Positions 53,043 through 61,958 of a stretch of DNA of 64,000 nucleotides are shown here, in pieces. Position 1 is the stretch's first letter, and every line of letters starts with the position of its first letter. The stretch lies in NCBI RefSeq assembly GCF_001278755.1, contig NZ_CP012601.1, positions 2,976,001 through 3,040,000 on the forward strand, read 5' to 3'. Source of the stretch: Bacillus sp. FJAT-22090. GTDB lineage: Bacteria; Bacillota; Bacilli; Bacillales_A; Planococcaceae. The translations under genes were made by a program, and so were the position numbers. The notes under the pieces were generated by a model. That model did no database searches. It was not told where the DNA came from and worked only from the letters and a program-made list of their open reading frames with translations.

Positions 53043-54233
53043 ATGCAAAAAGAAATAAATATGAAAATAAATGATACACTTGCTCAGGATTTGCAAAAGG
53101 GTGTTCCGATTTTATATAAAGATGGATTCAATGATACTGACAATTTAGAAGAAGGTTCTATACTGAAATTACAGAATCCCTCTGGTAAATTTCTAGGTAA
53201 AGGCTATGTAGGAAAACAAAATAAGGGGATTGGCTGGCTACTTACCAAAAATGAAAACGAGAAAATCGATACCGCATTTTTTCAAAAGAAAATAGCAGTA
53301 GCCATCAAACATCGAGATGATTTTTACAATAGCTCTGAAACTACTGCATTCCGTGTTTTTAACGGGGAAGGAGACGGAATTGGCGGTTTAATCATTGATT
53401 ACTTTGATGGTTTTTATGTTATCAGTTGGTATAGCGAAGGAATTTACTCCTTTAAAGAAATGATTTTAGAAGCTTTAGAGGCGTCAGTTTCATATAAAGG
53501 CATTTATGAAAAGAAACGATTTGATACAAAGGGTCAATATTTAGAAGACGATGATTTTGTGAAGGGTGAACGCGGAGAATTCCCTTTAATAGTGAAAGAA
53601 AACGGGCTGAATTTTGCCATTTACCTTAATGACGGAGCAATGGTTGGTGTGTTCCTCGATCAGCGAGATGTTCGTAAAAAGATTCGAGAGGTTTATTCCA
53701 AAGGAAAAACCGTGCTTAATACATTTTCCTATACAGGCGCTTTTTCCGTTTTCGCCGCAGCAGGTGGTGCAACGAAAACAACGAGTGTCGATCTGGCAAA
53801 ACGAAGCCTCGGCAAAACAACCGAGCAATTTGAAGTAAACGGTATCGATGTAGAAAAACAAGATATTATTGTAATGGATGTATTTGATTATTTTAAATAT
53901 GCAAAACGCAAGGAATTATCCTTTGATGTTGTTATTTTAGATCCTCCAAGCTTTGCTCGATCAAAAAAATACACTTTCAGCTCTTCTAAAGATTATACAA
54001 ACTTATTAAAAGATGCGATTGCAATTACTGAAAAAAGTGGTGTAATCGTTGCTTCTACTAACAACGCGACTTTTGGAATGAAGAAATTCAAAAGCTTTGT
54101 AGAAAAGGCCTTTAAAGAAAGCAATCGAAAATACATCATTGAAGAAGAATATTCCCTTCCTAGTGACTTTAAGACTTCTCTTTTATTTAAAGAGGGTAAT
54201 TATTTGAAGGTTTTATTTATAAGAGCTAAATAA
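53043..54233 (+). CDS. Class I SAM-dependent rRNA methyltransferase (RlmI/YwbD-like)
   Basis: 396 residues from ATG 53043 (TAAGGATG upstream). The N-terminal PUA-like domain is followed by the characteristic ETTAFRVFNGEGDGIGGLIIDYFDG and the methyltransferase core with SAM motif (VLNTFSYTGAFSVFAAAGGA), DQRDVRKKIRE and the catalytic-loop DPPSFARSKK. Family: 23S rRNA m5C methyltransferases. Length equals Bacillus YwbD. Followed by a strong terminator. Confidence 0.93.
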   Translation: MQKEINMKINDTLAQDLQKGVPILYKDGFNDTDNLEEGSILKLQNPSGKFLGKGYVGKQNKGIGWLLTKNENEKIDTAFFQKKIAVAIKHRDDFYNSSETTAFRVFNGEGDGIGGLIIDYFDGFYVISWYSEGIYSFKEMILEALEASVSYKGIYEKKRFDTKGQYLEDDDFVKGERGEFPLIVKENGLNFAIYLNDGAMVGVFLDQRDVRKKIREVYSKGKTVLNTFSYTGAFSVFAAAGGATKTTSVDLAKRSLGKTTEQFEVNGIDVEKQDIIVMDVFDYFKYAKRKELSFDVVILDPPSFARSKKYTFSSSKDYTNLLKDAIAITEKSGVIVASTNNATFGMKKFKSFVEKAFKESNRKYIIEEEYSLPSDFKTSLLFKEGNYLKVLFIRAK

Positions 54234-54244
54234 TTTATTTAGAT

Positions 54245-54291
54245 AAAAAAGCACTGCCCTAGAGTTCAATTAAAAGGGCAGTGTTTTTTTG
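54245..54291 (+). terminator. Terminator of the rRNA methyltransferase gene
   Basis: AAAAAGCACTGCCCT pairs with AGGGCAGTG and a TTTTTTT tail, around a 14-base loop. Confidence 0.9.
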
Positions 54292-54493
54292 TCTTTATTC
54301 TAACAGGAACAAAAGATATTGTTAGAAAACTTAACGTATTCTTTTCACCTTTTAATAATAATACTAAGATTTTCAGAATAAATTGATTAATACAAGGATT
54401 TATGTATAATGAATTATAAAGAGATGTTACATTTCCTTACATCAAAATATATGTTGTTTCTTTCATGTATTAATTGGATAGGAGGATTTCTAG

Positions 54494-54601
54494 ATGAAGA
54501 TTGGTTTTTTAGTCGAAAAATTACTTCACGGCTTAGCATTTGTTAGTACAAGGTGGAAAGTAAATCAGAAATATAAATTTACACGGTACTCTCATGAGTA
54601 A
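54494..54601 (+). CDS. 35-residue ORF coupled to ureF
   Basis: A GGAGG site eight bases before ATG 54494 opens a 35-codon frame whose stop overlaps the ureF ATG by eight bases (ATGAGTAA). The product is basic (MKIGFLVEKLLHGLAFVSTR...), without a family. ureF itself lacks a good ribosome site, so this ORF probably drives its translation. It may be the fused remnant of a lost upstream urease gene. Confidence 0.5.
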   Translation: MKIGFLVEKLLHGLAFVSTRWKVNQKYKFTRYSHE

Positions 54602-55271
54602 TAAATTGATACACTTACTGCAAATTTTTGATTCTAATTTCCCCTTAGGCGCCTTCACACATTCCCTCGCTCTAAAAACGTTTTTACAAGAGGCAAAAAC
54701 AATGAATAAAGAAACTTTTTTATTTGGAATGAAGCAACAATTACAAACTCAGTTTAGCTACACGGAGGGGCTAGCTTGTCGGTTAGCATATAAAGCAATT
54801 GAAAATCAGCAATTTAACAAAATCAAACAAATTGATCAAGAATTATTCAACCTTGCAAGTTCTAGAGAAATACGTGAAGGCAACAAGAAAATGGGACGTC
54901 TGCTCATACAAGTTACGAAACAATTGTATCCATTTGATTCCCTAAAATTATATGAAAACAAAATAACTGCAAATGAGTTACATGGACATACGGCCATTAT
55001 TTTTGCGATTGTAAGTACAGAATTAGAGATTGAACTAGAAAGAACTTTATCCTTTTATTTATTTGCTATTATTTCTTCACTTGTTCAAAACGGATTGGGA
55101 GGAATCCCATTAAAACAAGTAGATGGTAAAAAAATTCTCCATGAACTTCAACCGTTTATACAGGAACAAGTTGAAATGATTTTGCACCTTCCCGAGGAAG
55201 AATTTGGAGGTTCTCTACCTTGTTTAGAGAATGCACACTTGATGAAGAACAGCTTACGGTACGCTTATTGA
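54594..55271 (+). CDS. ureF: Urease accessory protein UreF, orphan
   Basis: 225 residues. UreF landmarks: LLQIFDSNFPLGAFTHSLALKTFLQEAK at the N-terminus, EGLACRLAYKAI, LASSREIREGNKKMGRLL, ELHGHTAIIFA, and a near-C-terminal QNGLGGIPLKQVDGK. UreF acts with UreG/UreD/UreH to load nickel into urease in the cytoplasm. No other urease gene lies in the window, so the gene is either an orphan or a remnant. The start is coupled to a 35-codon ORF. Confidence 0.9.
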   Translation: MSNKLIHLLQIFDSNFPLGAFTHSLALKTFLQEAKTMNKETFLFGMKQQLQTQFSYTEGLACRLAYKAIENQQFNKIKQIDQELFNLASSREIREGNKKMGRLLIQVTKQLYPFDSLKLYENKITANELHGHTAIIFAIVSTELEIELERTLSFYLFAIISSLVQNGLGGIPLKQVDGKKILHELQPFIQEQVEMILHLPEEEFGGSLPCLENAHLMKNSLRYAY

Positions 55272-55308
55272 CGTCTTACACAATAGAAAAATAAGATTCT
55301 TAAAAACC

Positions 55309-55346
55309 AAATCCCAAGAAGAGTTCATACTCTACTTGGGATTTTC
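55309..55346 (-). terminator. Terminator of the squalene/phytoene synthase-like gene
   Basis: AAATCCCAAGnAGAGT and ACTCTnCTTGGGATTT arms around a short loop; T-rich on the minus strand. Confidence 0.85.
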
Positions 55347-55352
55347 TGTGTT

Positions 55353-56177
55353 TTAATTAACCTCTGCTTGTACTTCTTCTACTGTAGCTTCGACTTCTGT
55401 TCGAGACATTTTTTCTTTTCCACTTTTTAATGCTTTTAACGTTTTATGTGCAAGTGCGAGTGGCAGCTTACAAAATAATAAGATGCTGCGACGATTTATA
55501 CTTTTGATATACTTATCTGCCATAGCCAAATTTCCTTCAGCGTAATCAAACATATCCGCTCGAGTCCAACCTTCTGGAAAAAATTGAACTCCTCGTTCAC
55601 TATCTTCTTCTTTATTACGTAAAATATTTACTGCCTGTAGACCTCGCCCGTATGCTATAGCAAGCTCACGATCTGTATCTATATCCGCATTCCACTTCCA
55701 TAAGTCCGATAACATTACCCCAACTAATCCAGCTACATAATATGTATACTCGTCTAAATCTTCTTTGGTTTTTACTTGCCAGTTTTTCCCTACCCATTTA
55801 GCCATTCCTTCTGCCATTTCACCGGTGTAGGCTTTTACTGTTTCAACTAAATCTGTAGGGCAAATTTCTAGCCAGTCCCCCAGTCTAATCGATACCTCAG
55901 GTAGTATGTTGTTAAAAGGTGCAACTAGCTCTTCGTATTCTTTTGGATTAAAATCATTCAACAGCATTTTGCTTGTAGCTAATAATAATTGTTGTTTCTC
56001 GTTATGCCCTAGTGATTCATGGTCCTCAATTTCATCTATCGCACGCATACACAAGTAAGCAGAAGCAACCGCCTTTTTCAGTGTCGGATCTAAAAAGGTG
56101 ATTGGGATATAAAATGTTCTACTTGTTTTTTTTAGCATGTCCATTGCTTCTTTTTGTAAAGCCGCTCTTTCACGCAC
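55353..56177 (-). CDS. Squalene/phytoene synthase family protein
   Basis: 274 residues from a GTG with GGAGG upstream. The first aspartate-rich motif is AIDEIEDHE and the second region reads NILRNKEEDSERG, where family members have NILRDxxED; the first acidic residue there is Asn. The protein has the expected all-helical body and a TFYIPITFLDP start. Members condense two prenyl diphosphates head-to-head. No desaturase or cyclase gene is adjacent, so the product could be a precursor for carotenoids or hopanoid-like lipids, or the family may act differently here. Confidence 0.85.
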   Translation of the reverse strand: MRERAALQKEAMDMLKKTSRTFYIPITFLDPTLKKAVASAYLCMRAIDEIEDHESLGHNEKQQLLLATSKMLLNDFNPKEYEELVAPFNNILPEVSIRLGDWLEICPTDLVETVKAYTGEMAEGMAKWVGKNWQVKTKEDLDEYTYYVAGLVGVMLSDLWKWNADIDTDRELAIAYGRGLQAVNILRNKEEDSERGVQFFPEGWTRADMFDYAEGNLAMADKYIKSINRRSILLFCKLPLALAHKTLKALKSGKEKMSRTEVEATVEEVQAEVN

Positions 56178-56377
56178 AACTAGTCCTCCATTTCACAATC
56201 AAATACTCTACATACTATTGTATCGGATTTCAGCAAAAAGACAAAATGACGTCCCTCTGAAAGTGTTCTTCACATCACTAAAAGTAGCCTTCTTCTTTCC
56301 TCTGAATAAAATAGAAACAATCAGAATTCACGATTGAACTAGAATCTGTAGTAAAGGAGGGTTGCATCATCTATTAC

Positions 56378-57109
56378 TTGGACATTGGCCAGGGTGAAAC
56401 TGTAGTACTAATTCATGGCTTAGGGAGTAAAAAAGAATCATGGGTAAACCAATTCAGCCTCTCTTCCAATTATCGATTAATAATACCTGACCTGCGTGGA
56501 CACGGAGAATCTGAAATAACCAATAATATTTCCATTGCCAATTTTGCTCAAGATGTTTTATCACTTTTAGATTCATTAAACATAAAAAAAGCACACTTTT
56601 GCGGTCTCTCCATGGGAGGTCTAGTCGTACAAGAAATTTACAAACAAAAAAAAGAATGTGTCCTATCCATGGTTTTGTCTAATACATTTTCTTATGTCCC
56701 GTCATTTTCAGGACAATTAACTGTTATGAAAGGAGTTAAGAACCTACAACTGACATCAAGTGACGACTATACAACGTACACTGCAAAAAAATGTCTCTAT
56801 CAAAAGGAATCCACGCTCATTGAAGCGGCAAAGAAAATGTTTCTTATTCGTAAAGAGCCCTATATCGCGTCCGCTCATTCAGCAATCCAATCTAATTATC
56901 TACCAATATTACCATTCGTAAAAGTTCCAACTTTAATCATCGGAGGAAAATACGATGAAATAAACCCCTTAATAAGCATCTATTTAACCAAAGGCTTTTT
57001 GCCAAAAGCAGAAGTCGTCATATTTGATAACTGTGGACATTTACCAATCTTAGAGAAAAAGGAAGAGTATAATAAGTTGCTTGATCGTTTTTTTCGCCAG
57101 CATTTTTAA
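56378..57109 (+). CDS. Alpha/beta hydrolase with unusual start region
   Basis: 243 residues from a TTG. Nucleophile elbow GLSMGG (Ser about 85), oxyanion HGLG, catalytic Asp in IIGGKYDEINP and His in CGHLPILE. The real N-terminus may be earlier: AAAGGAGG at 56353-56360 is followed at normal spacing by ATC (56366 or 56369), and the frame from there reads IIYYLDIGQGE, the usual start of this family. This would mean non-AUG initiation or a lost start. The gene stands alone and ends with a terminator. Confidence 0.85.
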   Translation: MDIGQGETVVLIHGLGSKKESWVNQFSLSSNYRLIIPDLRGHGESEITNNISIANFAQDVLSLLDSLNIKKAHFCGLSMGGLVVQEIYKQKKECVLSMVLSNTFSYVPSFSGQLTVMKGVKNLQLTSSDDYTTYTAKKCLYQKESTLIEAAKKMFLIRKEPYIASAHSAIQSNYLPILPFVKVPTLIIGGKYDEINPLISIYLTKGFLPKAEVVIFDNCGHLPILEKKEEYNKLLDRFFRQHF

Positions 57110-57129
57110 TAAAACCTCGAAGAGACATC

Positions 57130-57168
57130 CAATTAGCTGTACATTTGGATGCCTCTTTTTTTCGCTAT
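57130..57168 (+). terminator. Terminator of the alpha/beta hydrolase gene
   Basis: GAGaCATCCAA and TTGGATGcCTC arms with one mismatch, followed by TTTTTTTC. Confidence 0.85.
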
Positions 57169-57335
57169 GTTACTCCTTTAACCATTCTGCCAATGGCTCG
57201 CTTGAGATTCATTCTTTATCCAAAGGAATATGTTACATATGAAAACAATCATTTCTATTAGAAAAACACATGAAATTATTGTACGGAGTGTGATATGGTA
57301 AATTATCTACAACTAAAGATTAGAAGGTGAAGACA

Positions 57336-58340
57336 ATGCTAGAAGTAAATGAAAGTAAGCTAGCACAGTATGTCGCTCATTATGTAGGCGATACACTTGT
57401 CCTGGGAGAAGAGGCATTCGCTAATCCAGAGATTATGCTAGAGGCAGCCTTTACGCAATTAGCATTTAGCAAAATTGATTTGGGGCAGCATTACGAATTT
57501 TTTCATGAAACAGATATTGGATTAAATGAAGTATATACATACGTTAAGTCTATTTTCGATCAAGAGAATAGTTTCCTTGAACAATCAAAGAATATTGCCA
57601 CTCACTTACATAGTTCATCGCAACATCCTAATATTAAAAGTGGAGAATTGTTCATTGGATTATTCGAAAATTGTATATGGCATACAGAGGTTAAAAGAGT
57701 ACTCGCTATTGTAAAAATAGATGAAAAAGAAATGTTTTTAGATGTAAAAAACGAGCAAAACAAAATGATTGTGAATGGAATCGACGGTATTAATGTCAAG
57801 AAAATAAATAATATGGCCGTAATCATAGATATGGGGGCAGACGAAGCACCTATAGTCTTTATGAAAACAAAAAAGAAAGAAGATGTTGTCTATTGGCAAG
57901 AACGCTTTTTAAAAATTAAAGTAGCGGATGAACATTATCATAAAACAAATTTAGCATTAACCGAGTGTAAAAAATATATTTTAAAAGAAGAGAGTTTTAC
58001 AAATACCGAGAAATTAGGTTTTTTAAACAAAACGCTCGATTATTTTAGAAATGAAGAAGAATTCCAAGTAACCGACTATATCGATACGGTATTTGAAAAA
58101 GCGGATTCGGTGCAAAAAGATATTATCGTAAATACGGTAAAACCATACGAAACGGTTATTTCTGAGAGTGCAATTGCAAAGGCGGAAAAAGGCTACAACC
58201 GTAAAATTAAACTTGACTCCAATATTGAAATTCAGGTTAACGTACGTAATATCGAGCAAGTACATGAATTGATTGAGGTTGGATATGATGAAGCAACCAA
58301 TCGAAAGTTTTATAAAATCTATTTCCAAGAAGAAATATAA
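57336..58340 (+). CDS. Nucleoid-associated protein, NA37/NdpA family
   Basis: 334 residues from ATG 57336 (AAGGTGA upstream). The pattern KSGELFIGLFE... and VKRVLAIVKIDEKEMFLDV, with a long C-terminal FYKIYF end, match the 37-kDa nucleoid-associated family. These proteins bind nucleoid DNA and are also found next to defence and conflict genes. No partner gene is adjacent here. Followed by a 52-bp palindrome made from IS ends. Confidence 0.82.
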   Translation: MLEVNESKLAQYVAHYVGDTLVLGEEAFANPEIMLEAAFTQLAFSKIDLGQHYEFFHETDIGLNEVYTYVKSIFDQENSFLEQSKNIATHLHSSSQHPNIKSGELFIGLFENCIWHTEVKRVLAIVKIDEKEMFLDVKNEQNKMIVNGIDGINVKKINNMAVIIDMGADEAPIVFMKTKKKEDVVYWQERFLKIKVADEHYHKTNLALTECKKYILKEESFTNTEKLGFLNKTLDYFRNEEEFQVTDYIDTVFEKADSVQKDIIVNTVKPYETVISESAIAKAEKGYNRKIKLDSNIEIQVNVRNIEQVHELIEVGYDEATNRKFYKIYFQEEI

Positions 58341-58365
58341 TCCAAAAATAAAAGAATCCCGCAAC

Positions 58366-58417
58366 TGAACTGCCCCGTAAATGTTAGACACCAAACTAAC
58401 ATTTACAAGGCAGTTCA
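58366..58417. repeat. 52-bp palindrome built from IS3 element ends (MITE-like)
   Basis: TGAACTGCCCCGTAAATGTTAG and CTAACATTTACAAGGCAGTTCA form near-perfect arms around 8 bases. The first 25 bases are identical to the right end of the complete IS at 20097-21546. It resembles a minimal non-autonomous element or a fused pair of ends. No target duplication is evident. Confidence 0.85.
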
Positions 58418-58471
58418 TCAAGGGGTTTTGACATTTTAAAATGTTCTATTTGTTAGCGGTATTGCTACAGC

Positions 58472-58503
58472 AAAAAAAGCGTCAATCCTTTGTGAATCAA
58501 CGC
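58472..58503 (-). terminator. Terminator of the six-gene ABC/PLP operon
   Basis: GCGTTGAT pairs with ATTGACGC (two G-U pairs) around a 9-base loop, then seven Ts on the minus strand, 60 bases after the last gene. Confidence 0.8.
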
Positions 58504-58560
58504 CTAAAGCGAGCTTTATTAGTATAGAAGGGGTTTCGAAATTAAAGTATATTATTATTC

Positions 58561-59595
58561 TTATACGAGAGTTTGTGGAACATATTGAACAACACTACGA
58601 CGTACAGCAAATATATTCTTTTCGGGTATATTTTGACTTGCAACACAACCTGGACCAAGAATTATCCCTTTACCGTCTGCTTCGCTTATTGCCTCTAAAA
58701 TATGTTCTTCAATTTCAGGAATTGTACCATCTAACAACAAACTATTTTTAATAAAATTATTATTTTTATCGTAGTAAGGTACCTCTCTAATTCCACCTAA
58801 TATACATTTATCCGTGAGTTTCCGAGCTTCTGCAATTGATGGAGAACTCCATCGATCATGCCAGTTTAAACAATTTACTGGATATTTTGAAATAGTTTCA
58901 AACATGATATTATTACCATGCATATGCACAATATTAAAGAATGTTTTGTCATTATAGCTCTCAATTACTTTTAGATCATATGGGACACCAAATTCTTCGT
59001 ACTCTTCTTTTGTCATAAAATCAGTTGTCGCACATTGTGTCGCGAAGAAGAATCCATCAATACCTATATCAATATTCGCTTTAACAAAATTAATGGTAGT
59101 CTCTGTAATTATTTCCAAAGCTGCCTTAACTAGATCAGGATTTTCTTTCATATCTAATATAAGTCTATCTCCACCTAATTTACGGGCTACTGTTAATGGA
59201 CTGAAGATTGTTTGAACAAATGGGATTTCATTTTTAACTTCCGCAGCGACATATTTAGTTAATTGAAGTTGTTTACCATAGGTCCCGTATATAGGAGGCA
59301 ATACTTCAAGATTTGCCCAATCCTCTACTTTTTCAATAGCATATTTTTTTACAACCGGTGGTTTGTTAACTTGGCTATAGTATTCAACTTCTACTCCCCA
59401 GTCTTCTACGCAATATAAACCAAAAGGCATTAATTTTATAAAATCAAAGTCATATTTTCGTGCGTATTCCACTTGAGCTAAAGCTAAACTTTTAGGGTTT
59501 TGGTCAACTGCTGACAAATGCATCCAAAGGTTAACTGGCATTTGATCAACTTCCTCAAAATTTAATGCTGCCTTTATTCTCTCAAACTTATTCAT
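58561..59595 (-). CDS. Uroporphyrinogen-decarboxylase-superfamily protein (MtaA-like methyltransferase)
   Basis: 344 residues from ATG 59595 (GGGAG upstream). A TIM-barrel UroD-superfamily protein, but without the heme enzyme's RPVWxMRQAGR N-terminus, so not HemE. It retains VHMHGNN and GPGCVAS, the positions where MtaA/MtbA methyltransferases bind zinc (HxCGN and GPGC); here the middle Cys is His. Family members move methyl groups to or from corrinoids or thiols. It is the last gene of an operon with a PLP sulfur enzyme and a full ABC importer, which suggests action on the imported molecule. Exact substrate unknown. Confidence 0.85.
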   Translation of the reverse strand: MNKFERIKAALNFEEVDQMPVNLWMHLSAVDQNPKSLALAQVEYARKYDFDFIKLMPFGLYCVEDWGVEVEYYSQVNKPPVVKKYAIEKVEDWANLEVLPPIYGTYGKQLQLTKYVAAEVKNEIPFVQTIFSPLTVARKLGGDRLILDMKENPDLVKAALEIITETTINFVKANIDIGIDGFFFATQCATTDFMTKEEYEEFGVPYDLKVIESYNDKTFFNIVHMHGNNIMFETISKYPVNCLNWHDRWSSPSIAEARKLTDKCILGGIREVPYYDKNNNFIKNSLLLDGTIPEIEEHILEAISEADGKGIILGPGCVASQNIPEKNIFAVRRSVVQYVPQTLV

Positions 59596-59609
59596 TTTAT
59601 CCACTCCCA

Positions 59610-60305
59610 TTAATTAAATCCTTCCCTCATTTTAAATTCAACCTTGTTTGCAAGTTTTGTTAACAAGATACATAATCCCCAGTAGATTAAAGCTGCAGCT
59701 GTAAAAGCCTCAAGGTATCGTTGTGTAAATCCTCCAAGAAGTTTCGCTTGGCCCAAAATATCAATAACTGTAAACAAGTAAGCCAACGATAGACCCTTAA
59801 TAATAACTAAAAGTGAGTTCATAATATCTGGGAATGCTGCAATCAAAGCCTGGGGCAATGTTACTTTTCGTAATGTCTGCCAGAAACTATATCCTAAAGC
59901 ATGCGCAGCCTCGTTTTGCCCTGGATCAACAGATAATATAGCTCCTCTAATGATTTCGGATTGGAAAACAGACAGACTAATTGAAAAGGTCAGTATTACA
60001 ATAAAAACAGGTTCAATTTTATTTGCATCAAATGGAATTCCTAAATTTCCCGTTATAAAGGCAAGAAATTCTGGTAATGCTGCGAACATGAAAAATAACA
60101 ACACAACATTTGGTGTCCCTCTCAGAAATGATTGAAGCACAACAATTACTTGAGATAGAAATGGTACTTTATAATGTACAATCAAGTGTATAAATGCACC
60201 CATTATTAGTGCTAGTAACAAAATAGTAATAGCTAACAATAGTGTTTTAGGTACAACTTTTGAAATTTCAAATATTCCATCAAGGAAAACACCTATATCA
60301 AACAA
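59610..60305 (-). CDS. Amino-acid ABC transporter permease (second)
   Basis: 231 residues. The TTG at 60305 has AAAGGAGG at normal spacing; a longer TTG start lies on the ribosome site. Five or six helices in the polar amino-acid permease layout, with the EAA loop (GQNEAAHALGYSFWQTLRKVTLPQALIAAFPDI). Pairs with the other permease in the same operon to form the membrane channel. Ends 15 bases before the UroD-like gene start. Confidence 0.92.
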   Translation of the reverse strand: MFDIGVFLDGIFEISKVVPKTLLLAITILLLALIMGAFIHLIVHYKVPFLSQVIVVLQSFLRGTPNVVLLFFMFAALPEFLAFITGNLGIPFDANKIEPVFIVILTFSISLSVFQSEIIRGAILSVDPGQNEAAHALGYSFWQTLRKVTLPQALIAAFPDIMNSLLVIIKGLSLAYLFTVIDILGQAKLLGGFTQRYLEAFTAAALIYWGLCILLTKLANKVEFKMREGFN

Positions 60306-60350
60306 ATGGCTTCCTCCTTTCAAAATAAATTTATAGTAAGAATATTCAGT

Positions 60351-61088
60351 CTATTGCGCCGATACTGGGTCTTTATATACTTCAGATTTTTTTACCTTAG
60401 ACTTTCTCTTAATCCTCTTTAAATATGTGAAATTCTCTAGTAATTTAATAATTCGATCCGAAGCTAAGCAAACTAGCCAATACATAATAGCGATCGCCAG
60501 ATACATTTCAATTTTATTTTCACCATAGGTGTTAGCTATCAATAGTTTTGCTTGCCCCATTATGTCAACAACTCCAATTGTAAAAACTAGAGATGTATCA
60601 TGAACCAAATAGATAATGGCATTTCCCAATCCCGGTAATGCAATTGGGGCTAACTGGGGAAGGACTATTTTACGAAACTTTTCAAAAGGTTTATATCCTA
60701 GGCTATCTGCCGCTTCATGCTGCCCCCTCTCAACGGATAGATAAGCGGGTCTTAAAATCTCTGACAAATATGCACCATTAAAAATAATCAGTGCAATAAT
60801 AGAGGAAGTAATAGCACCAAAGTCGCCAGCATTAAATCCAAGACTATTCATTAATACAGGTAAACCATAAAAAACTAGAAATAACTGTATCAGAATTGGT
60901 GTGCTGCGCATGAATGAAACATAGATTTCTAGTATTGGACCAATGATTTTCAACTTTTTTAATCTTAGGTACGTAACACCTATGCTAAGCAGCAAACCAA
61001 AAATAGCAGATACAATAATAATTAATAATGTAATAGGTAAGGTCATAATTAATTCCGGAAAGACTTCTATCATATAAGCTAAATCCAT
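60351..61088 (-). CDS. Amino-acid ABC transporter permease (first)
   Basis: 245 residues with TAGGAGGGG upstream. HisM/GlnP-type permease with EAA loop GQHEAADSLGYKPFEKFRKIVLPQLAPIALPG. Five or six helices and a basic C-terminal tail. Forms the import channel with the other permease and the ATPase of the operon. The family imports polar or sulfur amino acids. Confidence 0.93.
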   Translation of the reverse strand: MDLAYMIEVFPELIMTLPITLLIIIVSAIFGLLLSIGVTYLRLKKLKIIGPILEIYVSFMRSTPILIQLFLVFYGLPVLMNSLGFNAGDFGAITSSIIALIIFNGAYLSEILRPAYLSVERGQHEAADSLGYKPFEKFRKIVLPQLAPIALPGLGNAIIYLVHDTSLVFTIGVVDIMGQAKLLIANTYGENKIEMYLAIAIMYWLVCLASDRIIKLLENFTYLKRIKRKSKVKKSEVYKDPVSAQ

Positions 61089-61124
61089 GCATTCCCCTCC
61101 TAGTCAACGTGAAATTACTAAACT

Positions 61125-61958
61125 TTACTCAAACAGGAATACATCTTCACCGTAATATTTAATGGATAGTTCTGATAGCATGCCTTCTTCTTTTAATTCT
61201 GATAAAGCTGTGCTTACCTGTGATGCAAAATCTTGATTTTCTTCGGAATTATGAATCATAAAAAATGTAGGAAAGACTTTTACAGGATCTGATATATTAA
61301 TCTTTAAACTTTGCATTTCAATTATGTCTGCTGCACCTAAATTCGAAGGTAAAACTAAAACATCGTATTTACCACTTTCTACATCTTTTAATCTTTCTGC
61401 TACTGTTAATCCAGCATCAGAAGTATCAAATTTTAATTCTTTATCAGGATTTTCTTTGTTATGTGCCATTAATAAGTTATAAACTCCACCACTTGGTGTA
61501 GGAGGGGAAATTGTTTTACCAACTAAGTCACCTAAAGAATCAATATCTGTAAACTTCTCATTACTATATACGCGCATTAAACTTGCACCGTTATGTTGGT
61601 CTGGTATTAAATACTTTTCTTCACGAGTTGGTGATCTAAATAAGCCCTGTGCTATCATTTGATATTTTCCAGTATCTAACCCTATTTCCGCAGCACTGTC
61701 ATGAACACCTACCAAGTCAAACGAAAAATCCTTTAATTTTTCATCTACTGCCTTTAAAATTTCAATTTCATAGCCTGTGAGTTCACCATTTTCATCTGTA
61801 TAACTCAATGGTTTTGAATCAGGTGGAACCGCCACTTCAATCGAACGTACACCATCTGCCATTGCATTTTTATCAGTTTCTTCTCCACCACATGCACCCA
61901 GCAGCATTAGAGCAAACAAACCAGAAATTATTGGGATTTTCCTGTACTTTTTAACCAT
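61125..61958 (-). CDS. Amino-acid ABC transporter substrate-binding lipoprotein
   Basis: 277 residues. Lipoprotein signal peptide ending LLGAC (Cys23), then a type-3 solute-binding protein: IEVAVPPDSKPLSYTDENGELTGYEIEILKAVDEKL and KYQMIAQGLFRSPTREEKY, with a hinge and a second lobe VAERLKDVESGKYDVLV. Captures the ligand outside the membrane. It overlaps the ATPase gene by eight bases. Similar in layout to transporters for cystine and other sulfur amino acids, but the specificity cannot be read by eye. Confidence 0.92.
   Translation of the reverse strand: MVKKYRKIPIISGLFALMLLGACGGEETDKNAMADGVRSIEVAVPPDSKPLSYTDENGELTGYEIEILKAVDEKLKDFSFDLVGVHDSAAEIGLDTGKYQMIAQGLFRSPTREEKYLIPDQHNGASLMRVYSNEKFTDIDSLGDLVGKTISPPTPSGGVYNLLMAHNKENPDKELKFDTSDAGLTVAERLKDVESGKYDVLVLPSNLGAADIIEMQSLKINISDPVKVFPTFFMIHNSEENQDFASQVSTALSELKEEGMLSELSIKYYGEDVFLFE

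Noticed and set aside
57336..58340. NA37 protein as part of a defence island
   Set aside because: No nuclease, helicase or other defence gene is adjacent; the neighbours are a hydrolase and an IS remnant.
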